Shown: piece by piece, positions 17,799 to 25,285 of the stretch
Numbering within the stretch: position 1 is the first letter of the stretch
Layout of the letters: each line of letters starts with the position of its first letter
From: Limnohabitans sp. T6-20
Lineage (GTDB): Bacteria > Pseudomonadota > Gammaproteobacteria > Burkholderiales > Burkholderiaceae_C
Reading direction: 5' to 3'
Assembly: GCF_003063505.1 (NCBI RefSeq)
Contig: NZ_NERW01000002.1
Span: 744,001-808,000, forward strand
Length of the DNA stretch: 64,000 nt
Made by a program: the position numbers and the translations under genes
Notes under the pieces: generated by a model
What the model saw: the letters and a program-made list of their open reading frames with translations, nothing else
What the model was told of the DNA's origin: nothing
The model's database searches: none

Positions 17799-17833
17799 AC
17801 GGCGTTGACCTCCAAAGGGTGAACGCCGTTTTT
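17799..17833 (+). terminator. Rho-independent terminator after clpP
   Basis: Stem ACGGCGTT (17799-17806) pairs with AACGCCGT (17822-17829) and is followed directly by TTTTC. It lies between clpP and clpX. Confidence 0.75.
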
Positions 17834-17876
17834 CTTTCGTTATCATTGACGAATTCCGGATTCCGAGGCGACATTT

Positions 17877-19142
17877 ATGGCCGATAAAAAAGGCTCGACC
17901 ACTGAGAAAAACCTGTTCTGCTCCTTTTGCGGCAAAAGCCAGCACGAGGTCAAAAAGCTGATCGCAGGTCCGTCGGTGTTCATTTGCGACGAATGCATTG
18001 ACTTGTGCAACGACATCGTGCGTGATGAACTCGCCACCACCACCGTAGCCGACGGCGGCAAAGAGGGCTTGCCGACCCCGTTGGACATCAAGACCAACCT
18101 CGACAATTACGTGATTGGCCAGGAAAAAGCCAAACGCAGTTTGGCAGTGGCGGTGTACAACCATTACAAACGCCTCAAGCACAAAGAGGGTGCCAAAAAA
18201 GACGACGTCGAATTGGCCAAGAGCAACATCTTGCTGATCGGCCCCACGGGTTCGGGCAAGACCTTGCTGGCCCAGACCATGGCGCGCATGCTGGATGTGC
18301 CCTTTGTGATGGCCGACGCCACCACCCTGACCGAAGCCGGTTATGTGGGCGAAGACGTCGAGAACATCGTGGCCAAGTTGCTGCAGACATGCAATTACGA
18401 TGTGGAGCGCGCTCAGCGCGGCATCGTTTACATCGACGAAATCGACAAGATCACCCGCAAGTCGGACAACCCCTCCATCACCCGCGACGTGTCGGGCGAG
18501 GGCGTTCAACAGGCCCTGCTCAAGCTGGTAGAAGGCACCATGGCCAGCGTGCCTCCGCAAGGCGGCCGTAAGCACCCCAATCAGGATTTCCTGCAGATCG
18601 ACACGACCAACATCCTGTTCATTTGCGGTGGTGCATTTGCCGGGCTCGAAAAAGTCATCGAAAACCGCACCGAATCCGGTGGCATCGGCTTTGGCGCCAC
18701 GGTCAAGAGCAAAAAGCAACGCTCACTGACGGACGTGTTCAACGAAGTTGAGCCCGAAGACCTGATCAAATTTGGCCTGATTCCCGAGTTGGTAGGGCGT
18801 TTGCCCGTGGTGGCGACTTTGGCCGAGTTGACCGAAGAAGCGCTGGTGCAAATCCTGACCGAACCCAAGAATGCCGTGGTGAAGCAGTTCACCAAACTGC
18901 TGGCCATGGAAGGCGTCGAACTGGAGGTTCGCCCCAATGCTCTGAGCGCTATCGCACGCAAGGCGCTGGTACGCAAGACGGGGGCCAGGGGTCTGCGCTC
19001 TATCATGGAGCAGGCCTTGATCGATACGATGTTTGAATTGCCCAATGCGGTGAATGTTGAAAAAGTGGTGGTGGACGAGTCCGTCATCGATGACAACAAG
19101 CCACCACTGCTGGTTTACCGCGAGTCGGCCAAGCAGGCCTGA
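17877..19142 (+). CDS. clpX: ATP-dependent Clp protease ATP-binding subunit ClpX
   Basis: A 421-residue AAA+ unfoldase that feeds tagged proteins to ClpP. The N-terminal zinc-binding domain has four cysteines (Cys15, 18, 37, 40) in the CSFC and CDEC pairs. Walker A is GPTGSGKT (122-129), Walker B is YIDEID near 185, and the sensor-2 arginine region is TGARGLRSI near 365. Length equals that of typical ClpX. It is flanked by clpP and lon on the same strand, the common proteobacterial order. Confidence 0.98.
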   Translation: MADKKGSTTEKNLFCSFCGKSQHEVKKLIAGPSVFICDECIDLCNDIVRDELATTTVADGGKEGLPTPLDIKTNLDNYVIGQEKAKRSLAVAVYNHYKRLKHKEGAKKDDVELAKSNILLIGPTGSGKTLLAQTMARMLDVPFVMADATTLTEAGYVGEDVENIVAKLLQTCNYDVERAQRGIVYIDEIDKITRKSDNPSITRDVSGEGVQQALLKLVEGTMASVPPQGGRKHPNQDFLQIDTTNILFICGGAFAGLEKVIENRTESGGIGFGATVKSKKQRSLTDVFNEVEPEDLIKFGLIPELVGRLPVVATLAELTEEALVQILTEPKNAVVKQFTKLLAMEGVELEVRPNALSAIARKALVRKTGARGLRSIMEQALIDTMFELPNAVNVEKVVVDESVIDDNKPPLLVYRESAKQA

Positions 19143-19242
19143 CCCACATGCGCCGCACCATGATGAATGCCCCTTTGTTTGAATGGGTTGAAATCTCGGG
19201 TGCAGCATCCATGTGTAGCTGAATTGACCTGAGGGACACACC

Positions 19243-21666
19243 ATGTCTGGACACACACCTTTGCCGCCCACCCCGATCGAACTGCCCATGTTGCCTTTGC
19301 GCGACGTGGTCGTGTTCCCTCACATGGTGATTCCTTTGTTTGTGGGGCGTCCCAAGAGCATCAAGGCCCTTGAGTCCGCCATGGCTGCCGAGCGCCGCAT
19401 CATGTTGGTGGCTCAAAAGACCGCCGCCAAAGACGAGCCCGCCATCGACGACATGTTCGATGTGGGCTGCGTTTCGACCATTTTGCAAATGCTCAAGCTG
19501 CCTGACGGCACCGTCAAGGTGCTGGTCGAAGGCCAGCAACGTGCGCTGGTCAAGTCGATTGTGGATGGCGAGGCGCATTTTGTGGCCACCGTCACGCCCG
19601 TGGACCCGACCGCCGAGCAGTCCGAGCCCAGCAGCGAAATTGAAGCGCTGCGCCGCGCCGTGATGCAGCAGTTTGACCAGTACGTCAAACTCAACAAGAA
19701 AATTCCGCCCGAGATCCTGACCTCGATTTCCAGCATCGACGATGCCGGCCGCTTGGCCGATACCATCGCCGCCCATTTGCCTTTGAAACTGGAAAACAAA
19801 CAGCAAGTGCTGGATTTGGCCAGCATCAAGGCCCGCTTGGAAAACCTGTTTGCCCAGTTGGAACATGAAGTCGACATCCTGAATGTGGACAAGCGCATCC
19901 GCGGTCGCGTCAAGCGCCAAATGGAGAAAAACCAGCGCGACTTCTACCTGAACGAGCAGGTCAAAGCCATCCAGAAAGAACTGGGTGAAGGCGAAGAGGG
20001 CGCGGACATCGAAGAGATTGAGAAGAAGATCAAGACGGCCAAGATGTCGGCCGAAGCCCGCAAAAAGGCAGAAGGCGAGCTGAAAAAGCTCAAGCTGATG
20101 TCGCCCATGTCGGCCGAGGCCTCGGTGGTGCGCAACTACCTTGAAGTGCTGACCGGTTTGCCCTGGAGCAAAAAGACCAAACTCAAACACGATCTGGGCA
20201 ATGCCGAAGACGTGCTGAACCAGGACCACTTTGGCCTGGACAAAGTCAAAGACCGCATCCTGGAATATCTTGCTGTCCAACAGCGCGTGGACAAGGTCAA
20301 GGCACCTATCTTGTGCTTGGTCGGACCACCCGGTGTGGGCAAGACCTCGCTGGGGCAATCCATTGCCAAGGCCACCGGGCGTAAATATGTGCGCATGGCC
20401 CTGGGCGGCATGCGTGACGAAGCCGAAATTCGGGGCCACCGCCGCACTTACATCGGTGCTTTGCCCGGCAAAGTGTTGCAAAACCTGAACAAGGTGGGCA
20501 CCAAGAACCCCTTGTTCTTGTTGGACGAAATCGACAAGTTGGGCACGGATTTCCGGGGCGATCCTTCGAGCGCTTTGCTTGAAGTGCTGGACCCCGAGCA
20601 AAACCACACCTTTGGTGACCATTACGTCGAGGTCGACTTTGACCTGAGCGATGTGATGTTTGTGGCCACGTCCAACTCGATGAACATCCCTTCGGCCCTG
20701 CTGGACCGGATGGAGGTCATTCGCCTGTCAGGTTACACCGAAGACGAGAAGACCAGCATCGCCATGAAGTATTTGCTGCCCAAGCAAATGGCCAACAACG
20801 GCGTCAAAGAGACGGAGTTGAACGTCAGCGAAGAGGCTGTTCGCGACATGGTGCGCTACTACACACGTGAAGCCGGCGTGCGTTCGCTTGAGCGCGAACT
20901 CGGGAAAATTTGCCGCAAAGTCGTCAAGGCTTTGCTGCTCAAGCAGATGAAGCCCCAGGTTCAGGTGACCGTCGACAACCTGAATGAATTCCTCGGTGTG
21001 CGCAAGTACAGCTATGGCCGTGCCGAACAGAAGAACCAGATTGGCCAAGTGGTGGGTTTGGCCTGGACCGAGGTGGGCGGCGATTTGCTGACCATTGAGG
21101 CGGCCCTCATGCCCGGCAAAGGTGTCATCACCCGTACCGGTTCACTGGGCGATGTGATGAAAGAGTCGGTCGAAGCCGCGCGTACCGTGGTGCGCAGCCG
21201 CTCACGACTGCTCGGCATCAAGGACGAGGTCTTTGAAAAGAAGGACCTGCACATCCACGTGCCCGATGGGGCCACGCCCAAAGACGGTCCGAGCGCTGGT
21301 GCGGCCATGACCACGGCCATGGTGTCGGCCATGACGGGCATTCCCGTGCGTGCCGATGTGGCCATGACCGGTGAGATCACGCTGCGAGGCGAAGTGACGG
21401 CGATTGGTGGCTTGAAGGAAAAGTTGCTGGCTGCCTTGCGCGGTGGTATCAAAACCGTGTTGATCCCTGAAGACAACGTCAAAGACCTGCAGGACATTCC
21501 CGAAAATGTCAAAAATGGTCTGGAGATCGTGCCCGTCAAGTGGATCGACCAAGTGCTGGACATTGCACTGGAAGCCAAGCCTGTGCCTTTGAGCGACGAA
21601 GAGGTGGCTGCTGCTGCAGTCACGGCCGTTACATCTACGGCAACGCCGCAAGCCGTGAAACATTGA
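19243..21666 (+). CDS. lon: ATP-dependent protease La (Lon)
   Basis: An 807-residue LonA protease. The order is the N-terminal substrate-binding domain (about 15-205), a coiled-coil region rich in Lys and Glu, the AAA+ module with Walker A GPPGVGKT (361-368), and the C-terminal peptidase. The catalytic dyad is Ser684 in DGPSAGAA and Lys727 in GGLKEK, spaced 43 residues as in E. coli Lon. The C-terminal tail is Ala/Val/Thr-rich. It sits 100 bases after clpX. A hairpin follows the stop. Confidence 0.98.
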   Translation: MSGHTPLPPTPIELPMLPLRDVVVFPHMVIPLFVGRPKSIKALESAMAAERRIMLVAQKTAAKDEPAIDDMFDVGCVSTILQMLKLPDGTVKVLVEGQQRALVKSIVDGEAHFVATVTPVDPTAEQSEPSSEIEALRRAVMQQFDQYVKLNKKIPPEILTSISSIDDAGRLADTIAAHLPLKLENKQQVLDLASIKARLENLFAQLEHEVDILNVDKRIRGRVKRQMEKNQRDFYLNEQVKAIQKELGEGEEGADIEEIEKKIKTAKMSAEARKKAEGELKKLKLMSPMSAEASVVRNYLEVLTGLPWSKKTKLKHDLGNAEDVLNQDHFGLDKVKDRILEYLAVQQRVDKVKAPILCLVGPPGVGKTSLGQSIAKATGRKYVRMALGGMRDEAEIRGHRRTYIGALPGKVLQNLNKVGTKNPLFLLDEIDKLGTDFRGDPSSALLEVLDPEQNHTFGDHYVEVDFDLSDVMFVATSNSMNIPSALLDRMEVIRLSGYTEDEKTSIAMKYLLPKQMANNGVKETELNVSEEAVRDMVRYYTREAGVRSLERELGKICRKVVKALLLKQMKPQVQVTVDNLNEFLGVRKYSYGRAEQKNQIGQVVGLAWTEVGGDLLTIEAALMPGKGVITRTGSLGDVMKESVEAARTVVRSRSRLLGIKDEVFEKKDLHIHVPDGATPKDGPSAGAAMTTAMVSAMTGIPVRADVAMTGEITLRGEVTAIGGLKEKLLAALRGGIKTVLIPEDNVKDLQDIPENVKNGLEIVPVKWIDQVLDIALEAKPVPLSDEEVAAAAVTAVTSTATPQAVKH

Positions 21667-21674
21667 TGCAATTT

Positions 21675-21706
21675 TTTCGGGGCAACTCAAAATGCCCCGA
21701 AATTTG
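21675..21706 (+). terminator. Terminator after lon
   Basis: A 10-bp stem, TTTCGGGGCA (21675-21684) pairing with TGCCCCGAAA (21693-21702), with T residues directly after. It lies 8 bases after the lon stop and upstream of the tRNA array. Confidence 0.65.
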
Positions 21707-21762
21707 CATTACAATTCATCCATCGCAGCGAACACGGCATACAATGCTAAGTTATCTGAAAT

Positions 21763-21838
21763 GCGGGAATAGCTCAGTTGGTAGAGCGCAACCTTGCCAA
21801 GGTTGAGGTCGCGAGTTCGAGCCTCGTTTCCCGCTCCA
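21763..21838 (+). tRNA. tRNA-Gly (GCC), copy 1
   Basis: A 76-nt tRNA with acceptor GCGGGAA pairing with TTCCCGC and CCA encoded. The anticodon is GCC in CCTTGCCAAGG, and the T-loop is GTTCGAGCC. It is identical over its full length to the copy at 22093-22168. A terminator hairpin follows before the next tRNA. Confidence 0.97.
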
Positions 21839-21873
21839 AACATTGAAAGAAGTGCCAACATCTTTCAGCAAAA

Positions 21874-21898
21874 AGGGAAGCAACAGCTTCCCTTTTTT
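21874..21898 (+). terminator. Terminator between tRNA-Gly copy 1 and tRNA-Cys copy 1
   Basis: Stem AGGGAAGC (21874-21881), loop AACA, stem GCTTCCCT (21886-21893), then a six-T run. It would end transcripts from the first tRNA-Gly before tRNA-Cys unless read through. It is duplicated at 22204-22228. Confidence 0.75.
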
Positions 21899-21932
21899 GT
21901 TGGTTTTTTGAAGCCCACTGGTTTTGAAACAG

Positions 21933-22006
21933 GGCGCGGTAGCAAAGCGGTTATGCACCGGATTGCAAATCCGTGTAGGTCGGTTCGACTCCGGCCCGCG
22001 CCTCCA
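21933..22006 (+). tRNA. tRNA-Cys (GCA), copy 1
   Basis: A 74-nt tRNA with acceptor GGCGCGG pairing with CCGCGCC, discriminator U and encoded CCA. The anticodon loop TTGCAAA gives GCA. It differs from the copy at 22246-22319 in the acceptor stem, D arm and T stem, so the two are diverged isoacceptors rather than a recent perfect copy. Confidence 0.96.
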
Positions 22007-22071
22007 TTCAAACCAGCTTGAAAAATTGATCCGAGTTGTGATTGGCAGCCGTTTTAGACGGTTTATCGATG

Positions 22072-22077
22072 TATAAT
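22072..22077 (+). promoter_or_regulatory. Candidate -10 element for tRNA-Gly copy 2
   Basis: A perfect TATAAT lies 15 bases before the second tRNA-Gly, at the right distance for a stable-RNA promoter. No clear -35 element is seen at 17 bases; TTGGCA lies 24 bases upstream, which is too far. Confidence 0.4.
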
Positions 22078-22092
22078 TTGGGTCTTCTAAAT

Positions 22093-22168
22093 GCGGGAAT
22101 AGCTCAGTTGGTAGAGCGCAACCTTGCCAAGGTTGAGGTCGCGAGTTCGAGCCTCGTTTCCCGCTCCA
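22093..22168 (+). tRNA. tRNA-Gly (GCC), copy 2
   Basis: A 76-nt tRNA identical to the copy at 21763-21838. The roughly 60 bases that follow are also nearly identical to those after copy 1, including the terminator hairpin, which marks a local tandem duplication. Confidence 0.97.
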
Positions 22169-22203
22169 GACATTGAAAGAAGTGCCAACATCTTTCAGCA
22201 AAA

Positions 22204-22228
22204 AGGGAAGCAAGAGCTTCCCTTTTTT
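22204..22228 (+). terminator. Terminator between tRNA-Gly copy 2 and tRNA-Cys copy 2
   Basis: The same AGGGAAGC / GCTTCCCT stem as at 21874, with loop AAGA instead of AACA, followed by a T run. It is part of the duplicated unit. Confidence 0.75.
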
Positions 22229-22245
22229 GTCAAAAATGTGATTCT

Positions 22246-22319
22246 GGCGCGATAGCAAATCGGTTATGCAACGGATTGCAAATCCGTCTAGCCCAGTTCG
22301 ACTCTGGGTCGCGCCTCCA
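22246..22319 (+). tRNA. tRNA-Cys (GCA), copy 2
   Basis: A 74-nt tRNA with acceptor GGCGCGA pairing with TCGCGCC. The anticodon loop TTGCAAA gives GCA, the T-loop is GTTCGACTC and CCA is encoded. The acceptor and T stems carry paired differences from copy 1, for example G-C replaced by A-T at the end of the acceptor stem. Confidence 0.96.
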
Positions 22320-22325
22320 AATCAA

Positions 22326-22360
22326 AGCCGTTACAGCGTCATGCTGTAACGGCTTTTTTT
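22326..22360 (+). terminator. Strong terminator at the end of the tRNA array
   Basis: A 12-bp stem, AGCCGTTACAGC (22326-22337) pairing with GCTGTAACGGCT (22343-22354), then a run of T. It ends the tRNA array and abuts the stop of the convergent HTTM-like gene. Confidence 0.85.
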
Positions 22361-23145
22361 CACCACGTGGCCCCAGCACAATACAAGACGGCTGGGAAAG
22401 TGGCGATCCATGCCCAAAAGAATCGGTTGAGACCAAAAAACACGAACACCAAAAAATGGAAAAGCGCTGCCACGGCGCAAAACAGCCAAGCCAGCCGAAC
22501 ATCCAGCAATGCGAGTGGAAAGCAGCCCTCCCAAACCGTGAATGACCACGAGCACACCCTGGCAAGCATGGGGTGCCTGAAAATACTGCGGCTTGGCAAC
22601 GGCCCGTAAATGCCCGTGTCCAAAAAGAGCGTCATGGCACGCCCCGACCGCCATTCGGGGCGCAACAGCTTGACCCAGCCTGAGACGAAATACGAGCTGA
22701 TCGTTTGCAAGCTGATGTACCAAAACCCTGCGCGCCAGCCCCAAGACATGTCTGTCAGTGCCCCTGCTGTGTGTGCCAGCAACAAGCCACTGATGGCGAC
22801 CAAGGTCATGAAGTCACTGCCGCCGTTGAAGGCACCGCGCCAGCGCAAAAGTAAGAGCAGCGCGATCAGAAACAACAGGATGGCACCACTCAAGCCGATG
22901 AGTCCGAACATCAGCGCCATGGCCAGTGCCAGGCGCAGCAAAAGCAGGGCGATGTAAGGCTTGGGCGCAAACAACGCATCGAGCAAAGCTTTGATCCACG
23001 CCGGTCTAGCGGGAATCTCTTGCCTCAGAACAGGCCAGACGGAGATGCGGTCCAGCGATTGCACGCGCAGGTATTCCAGCGTTTGCAAAGCCAAGCTCCA
23101 ACCCAGCAGGATTTCGAAAACGCGGATGGACAGAGACAAGCTCAT
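22360..23145 (-). CDS. HTTM-like multi-pass membrane protein
   Basis: A 261-residue integral membrane protein with about six to seven hydrophobic segments. It resembles the HTTM domain (horizontally transferred transmembrane), related to vitamin K-dependent gamma-carboxylase. The match is in the pattern of a central SYFVSGWVKL helix followed by PEWRSGRA, then VWEGCFPLAL, then an aromatic FHFLVFVFFGLNRF helix. The function of bacterial HTTM proteins is largely unknown. The start overlaps the stop of the upstream gene by 4 bases, so the two are translationally coupled. No carboxylase active-site residue could be confirmed. Confidence 0.6.
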   Translation of the reverse strand: MSLSLSIRVFEILLGWSLALQTLEYLRVQSLDRISVWPVLRQEIPARPAWIKALLDALFAPKPYIALLLLRLALAMALMFGLIGLSGAILLFLIALLLLLRWRGAFNGGSDFMTLVAISGLLLAHTAGALTDMSWGWRAGFWYISLQTISSYFVSGWVKLLRPEWRSGRAMTLFLDTGIYGPLPSRSIFRHPMLARVCSWSFTVWEGCFPLALLDVRLAWLFCAVAALFHFLVFVFFGLNRFFWAWIATFPAVLYCAGATW

Positions 23146-23675
23146 GTGCGCAGCTCCGGCGATCGCAGCATGAGTTGACTGCTTTGCCCACCCGGCAATT
23201 CCATGCGCAGTTCAAACTGGAAGGCATAAAGGTCGCGTACCGGTTCTTGGGCCATCATCGGGTGGTCTCCCCATTGACCCCCTTCCAGGGCTTGCCGGGC
23301 CAGTCGGCTGACCAATTGGTAAGTCACCTTGTGCTGAATGTCCGCGCCGTCGGGCAAATCGTTGATGTCGTTGGCCAGGTGGTCGACCAGATTCTGGTGT
23401 GTCAGCGCGAGATTGACCGCAGGATTGTGAAACAGATGCAGCCCTCGCAGCGGCAGTCTCGGATAGATCAGGCGCCAATCAGTCCAGCCCCCTGACTCGG
23501 ACTGGCCACGCACATAGAGGCGAGGCGCGTGGTTGATGCCGTGGTAGAACTTCCAGTTGGGGAAAAACGCCCGAAAGAAAAACAGCCAAGGCCCTTCAAT
23601 CGTGCCCCAGCGTTTGCGCAAAGAGACAGCCAGCAAGGCGAAATAAGCCACGATCAAAGCGGTGGTGAGGTCCAT
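23142..23675 (-). CDS. Hypothetical protein with one N-terminal membrane helix, partner of the HTTM-like gene
   Basis: A 177-residue protein I do not recognise. Residues 3-18 form one hydrophobic anchor. The rest is soluble-looking with aromatic and proline-rich stretches (PNWKFYHGINHAPRLYVRG near 40-58) and a basic/acidic mixture. It is the first gene of a two-gene operon with the HTTM-like protein, with a 4-base overlap. A role as an accessory or substrate-presenting subunit is possible but unproved. Confidence 0.6.
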   Translation of the reverse strand: MDLTTALIVAYFALLAVSLRKRWGTIEGPWLFFFRAFFPNWKFYHGINHAPRLYVRGQSESGGWTDWRLIYPRLPLRGLHLFHNPAVNLALTHQNLVDHLANDINDLPDGADIQHKVTYQLVSRLARQALEGGQWGDHPMMAQEPVRDLYAFQFELRMELPGGQSSQLMLRSPELRT

Positions 23676-23803
23676 GTGCCCAGTTTATCGTCAGTCGAAA
23701 TGCGCCCAAACAGCGTATCGGTGTCCGTTTGAACGCTGTGGGTGCGGAAAACGCGTCATTCTTGTGGCTTAATAATGCTTTGTATTTTTATCTGGAGCCA
23801 TCC

Positions 23804-23974
23804 ATGGGCAACAAAATCGTTACCGAAGCCGATCGTAAATTCACAGCACCTCTGCCAGCATTGCCAGGCGTGACATTGCGCACCCATGGCCGTGGCCAGC
23901 GCGTGAGCCTGGAGCGTGGTGTTGCCACGCGCAGCAAGAAAAACCCAGGCAAGCGCTCGAAAAAAGGCGGTTGA
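23804..23974 (+). CDS. Small basic protein, 56 residues
   Basis: A short, very basic protein with no recognised domain. The C-terminus is a lysine/arginine/glycine tail (SKKNPGKRSKKGG), which suggests nucleic-acid or ribosome contact. GGAG lies 7 bases before the ATG at 23804, and a strong terminator follows at 24015, so it has the organisation of an independent gene. It is divergent from the HTTM-like operon. An in-frame extension to 23729 lacks a ribosome-binding site. Confidence 0.65.
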   Translation: MGNKIVTEADRKFTAPLPALPGVTLRTHGRGQRVSLERGVATRSKKNPGKRSKKGG

Positions 23975-24014
23975 TTGCTTCGGGATCTGGCCTTCGCCGA
24001 TCCTGGACTGCCCC

Positions 24015-24041
24015 AAGCCACTGTTCTTCAGTGGCTTTTTT
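24015..24041 (+). terminator. Rho-independent terminator after the small basic protein gene
   Basis: Stem AAGCCACTG (24015-24023), loop TTCTT, stem CAGTGGCTT (24029-24037), then T residues. Confidence 0.85.
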
Positions 24042-24104
24042 GTTGGTTCGTGCAAAAACGGGTGTTTGTTGAACCCGATCAACCCAAAGACAAAGGAGTC
24101 TGTG

Positions 24105-24497
24105 ATGGTGGTTTCTTATGCATCCGTGTTGGTGGCTGGTTTGATGCCCATGATTTGTGCAGGCATCGCCAAGTCTGGCGCCAAAGGCTACGACAACCAT
24201 GATCCCAGGGCCTGGTTGGCTCAGCAAACAGGCTTCAGGGCCAGAGCCAATGCGGCACAAGCCAATTGCTTTGAGGCCTTCCCCTTCTTTGCCATGGGAG
24301 TCGTGCTGGCACTGCTGACGGGCGTTGAACCTTGGGTGGTGGACATGCTGGCCGTGCTTTTTGTCGCGGCACGGGTCGCTTATGTGGCTTGTTACCTGGC
24401 CGATAAGGCCTTGTTTCGCTCGCTTTTTTGGTCTGTCGGCTATTTGAGCGTGATCGTTTTTTATGTCCTGGCGATGCAGAACTTGCAGATGAATTGA
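24105..24497 (+). CDS. MAPEG family membrane protein
   Basis: A 130-residue protein with four membrane helices, the fold of the membrane-associated eicosanoid and glutathione metabolism family. The family motif is visible as RANAAQANCFEAFPFF (near residues 44-59). AAAGGAG precedes the ATG at 24105. Bacterial members are often glutathione-dependent transferases or of unknown function. It is flanked by its own upstream terminator and tRNA-Leu. Confidence 0.85.
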   Translation: MVVSYASVLVAGLMPMICAGIAKSGAKGYDNHDPRAWLAQQTGFRARANAAQANCFEAFPFFAMGVVLALLTGVEPWVVDMLAVLFVAARVAYVACYLADKALFRSLFWSVGYLSVIVFYVLAMQNLQMN

Positions 24498-24536
24498 GCC
24501 GGGAAATCGGTTTTATCAAGGCACAATACAGCCTTG

Positions 24537-24628
24537 GCCCCGGTGGTGAAACTGGTAGACACACCGGACTTAAAATCCGTTGCTTCCTGAAAAGGGGCGT
24601 GCCGGTTCGATTCCGGCTCGGGGCACCA
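24537..24628 (+). tRNA. tRNA-Leu (UAA)
   Basis: A 92-nt class II tRNA with acceptor GCCCCGG pairing with TCGGGGC (one G-U pair) and a long variable arm (TTGCTTCCTGAAAAGGGGC region). The anticodon loop CTTAAAA gives UAA, the T-loop is GTTCGATTC and CCA is encoded. Confidence 0.96.
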
Positions 24629-24647
24629 TCGATACAGAAGCACCATC

Positions 24648-25277
24648 ATGAAAAACGACAACGCACCGCTTGAAATTCATGTGCATGGTGATGTGCCGAT
24701 CAAACCCGGCACCGACATCAAGGCGATCCAGGAAGCGCTCAAACCGCTTTGGCATTACGCAGGCGCCCGCACTTTGAGTGAAGGCTCGCCCAGCCTTTAC
24801 GAAGAAGAGCCCGGTATTCGTTTTGACATCCACGCGCTTCGGCTGCAGATGTGCTGGACGGTCCGTGGCGATGATGATTTCCGCATGGTCATGGACGATC
24901 TGTGCATGAACCTCAACGAATTGTCTGCGGCAGGCACCCAGATCGAGGTGACTTTTTACGACACCGAATTTGACGACGAAGACGAAGCCAGTGGTGCGGA
25001 CTCGCGTGACGACTTTGTGATGTTGTTTGTCGGTCCTGATCCTGGTGCCATCATGCAAGCCCAGCGGGACTTGCTGGTCCATGATGTCGTGAACATGATG
25101 GAGCGCCATTTTGATGGCTCAGAGTTGTCTGGTGTTGTGGCCGAAATTGACAAATTGTTCAGCCAGCGCTTTGACAATCTGGTGAGCTCCCTAGAGCTGG
25201 GCAAGCCACCCCGTGGTTCGGGTGGCAACAACAGTGGCCACGGTGGCGGTGGTCGCCGTCCACGCCACCTTCACTGA
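24648..25277 (+). CDS. Conserved hypothetical protein
   Basis: A 209-residue cytoplasmic protein that I cannot assign to a characterised family. It starts with an alternating beta pattern (APLEIHVHGDV) and has a very acidic centre (DTEFDDEDEASGAD, about residues 104-117). A helical stretch with an amphipathic pattern (QAQRDLLVHDVVNMM) follows. It ends in a Gly/Asn/His/Arg-rich tail with HGGGG. It starts 19 bases after tRNA-Leu, and the MFS gene follows after 8 bases, suggesting co-transcription. The histidine-glycine tail could bind metal, which is only a guess. Confidence 0.7.
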   Translation: MKNDNAPLEIHVHGDVPIKPGTDIKAIQEALKPLWHYAGARTLSEGSPSLYEEEPGIRFDIHALRLQMCWTVRGDDDFRMVMDDLCMNLNELSAAGTQIEVTFYDTEFDDEDEASGADSRDDFVMLFVGPDPGAIMQAQRDLLVHDVVNMMERHFDGSELSGVVAEIDKLFSQRFDNLVSSLELGKPPRGSGGNNSGHGGGGRRPRHLH

Positions 25278-25285
25278 AAGATTTT

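Noticed and set aside
21763-22319. The tRNA array as a possible integration site for a mobile element.
   Set aside because: No integrase, attachment-site repeat or foreign gene block is next to the array; the repeats are explained by tandem duplication of the tRNA unit.
22360-23675. The HTTM-like pair as a toxin-antitoxin or phage-defence module.
   Set aside because: No nuclease, kinase, NTPase or DNA-binding motif is visible; only membrane and unknown regions are present, so there is no support for a defence role.
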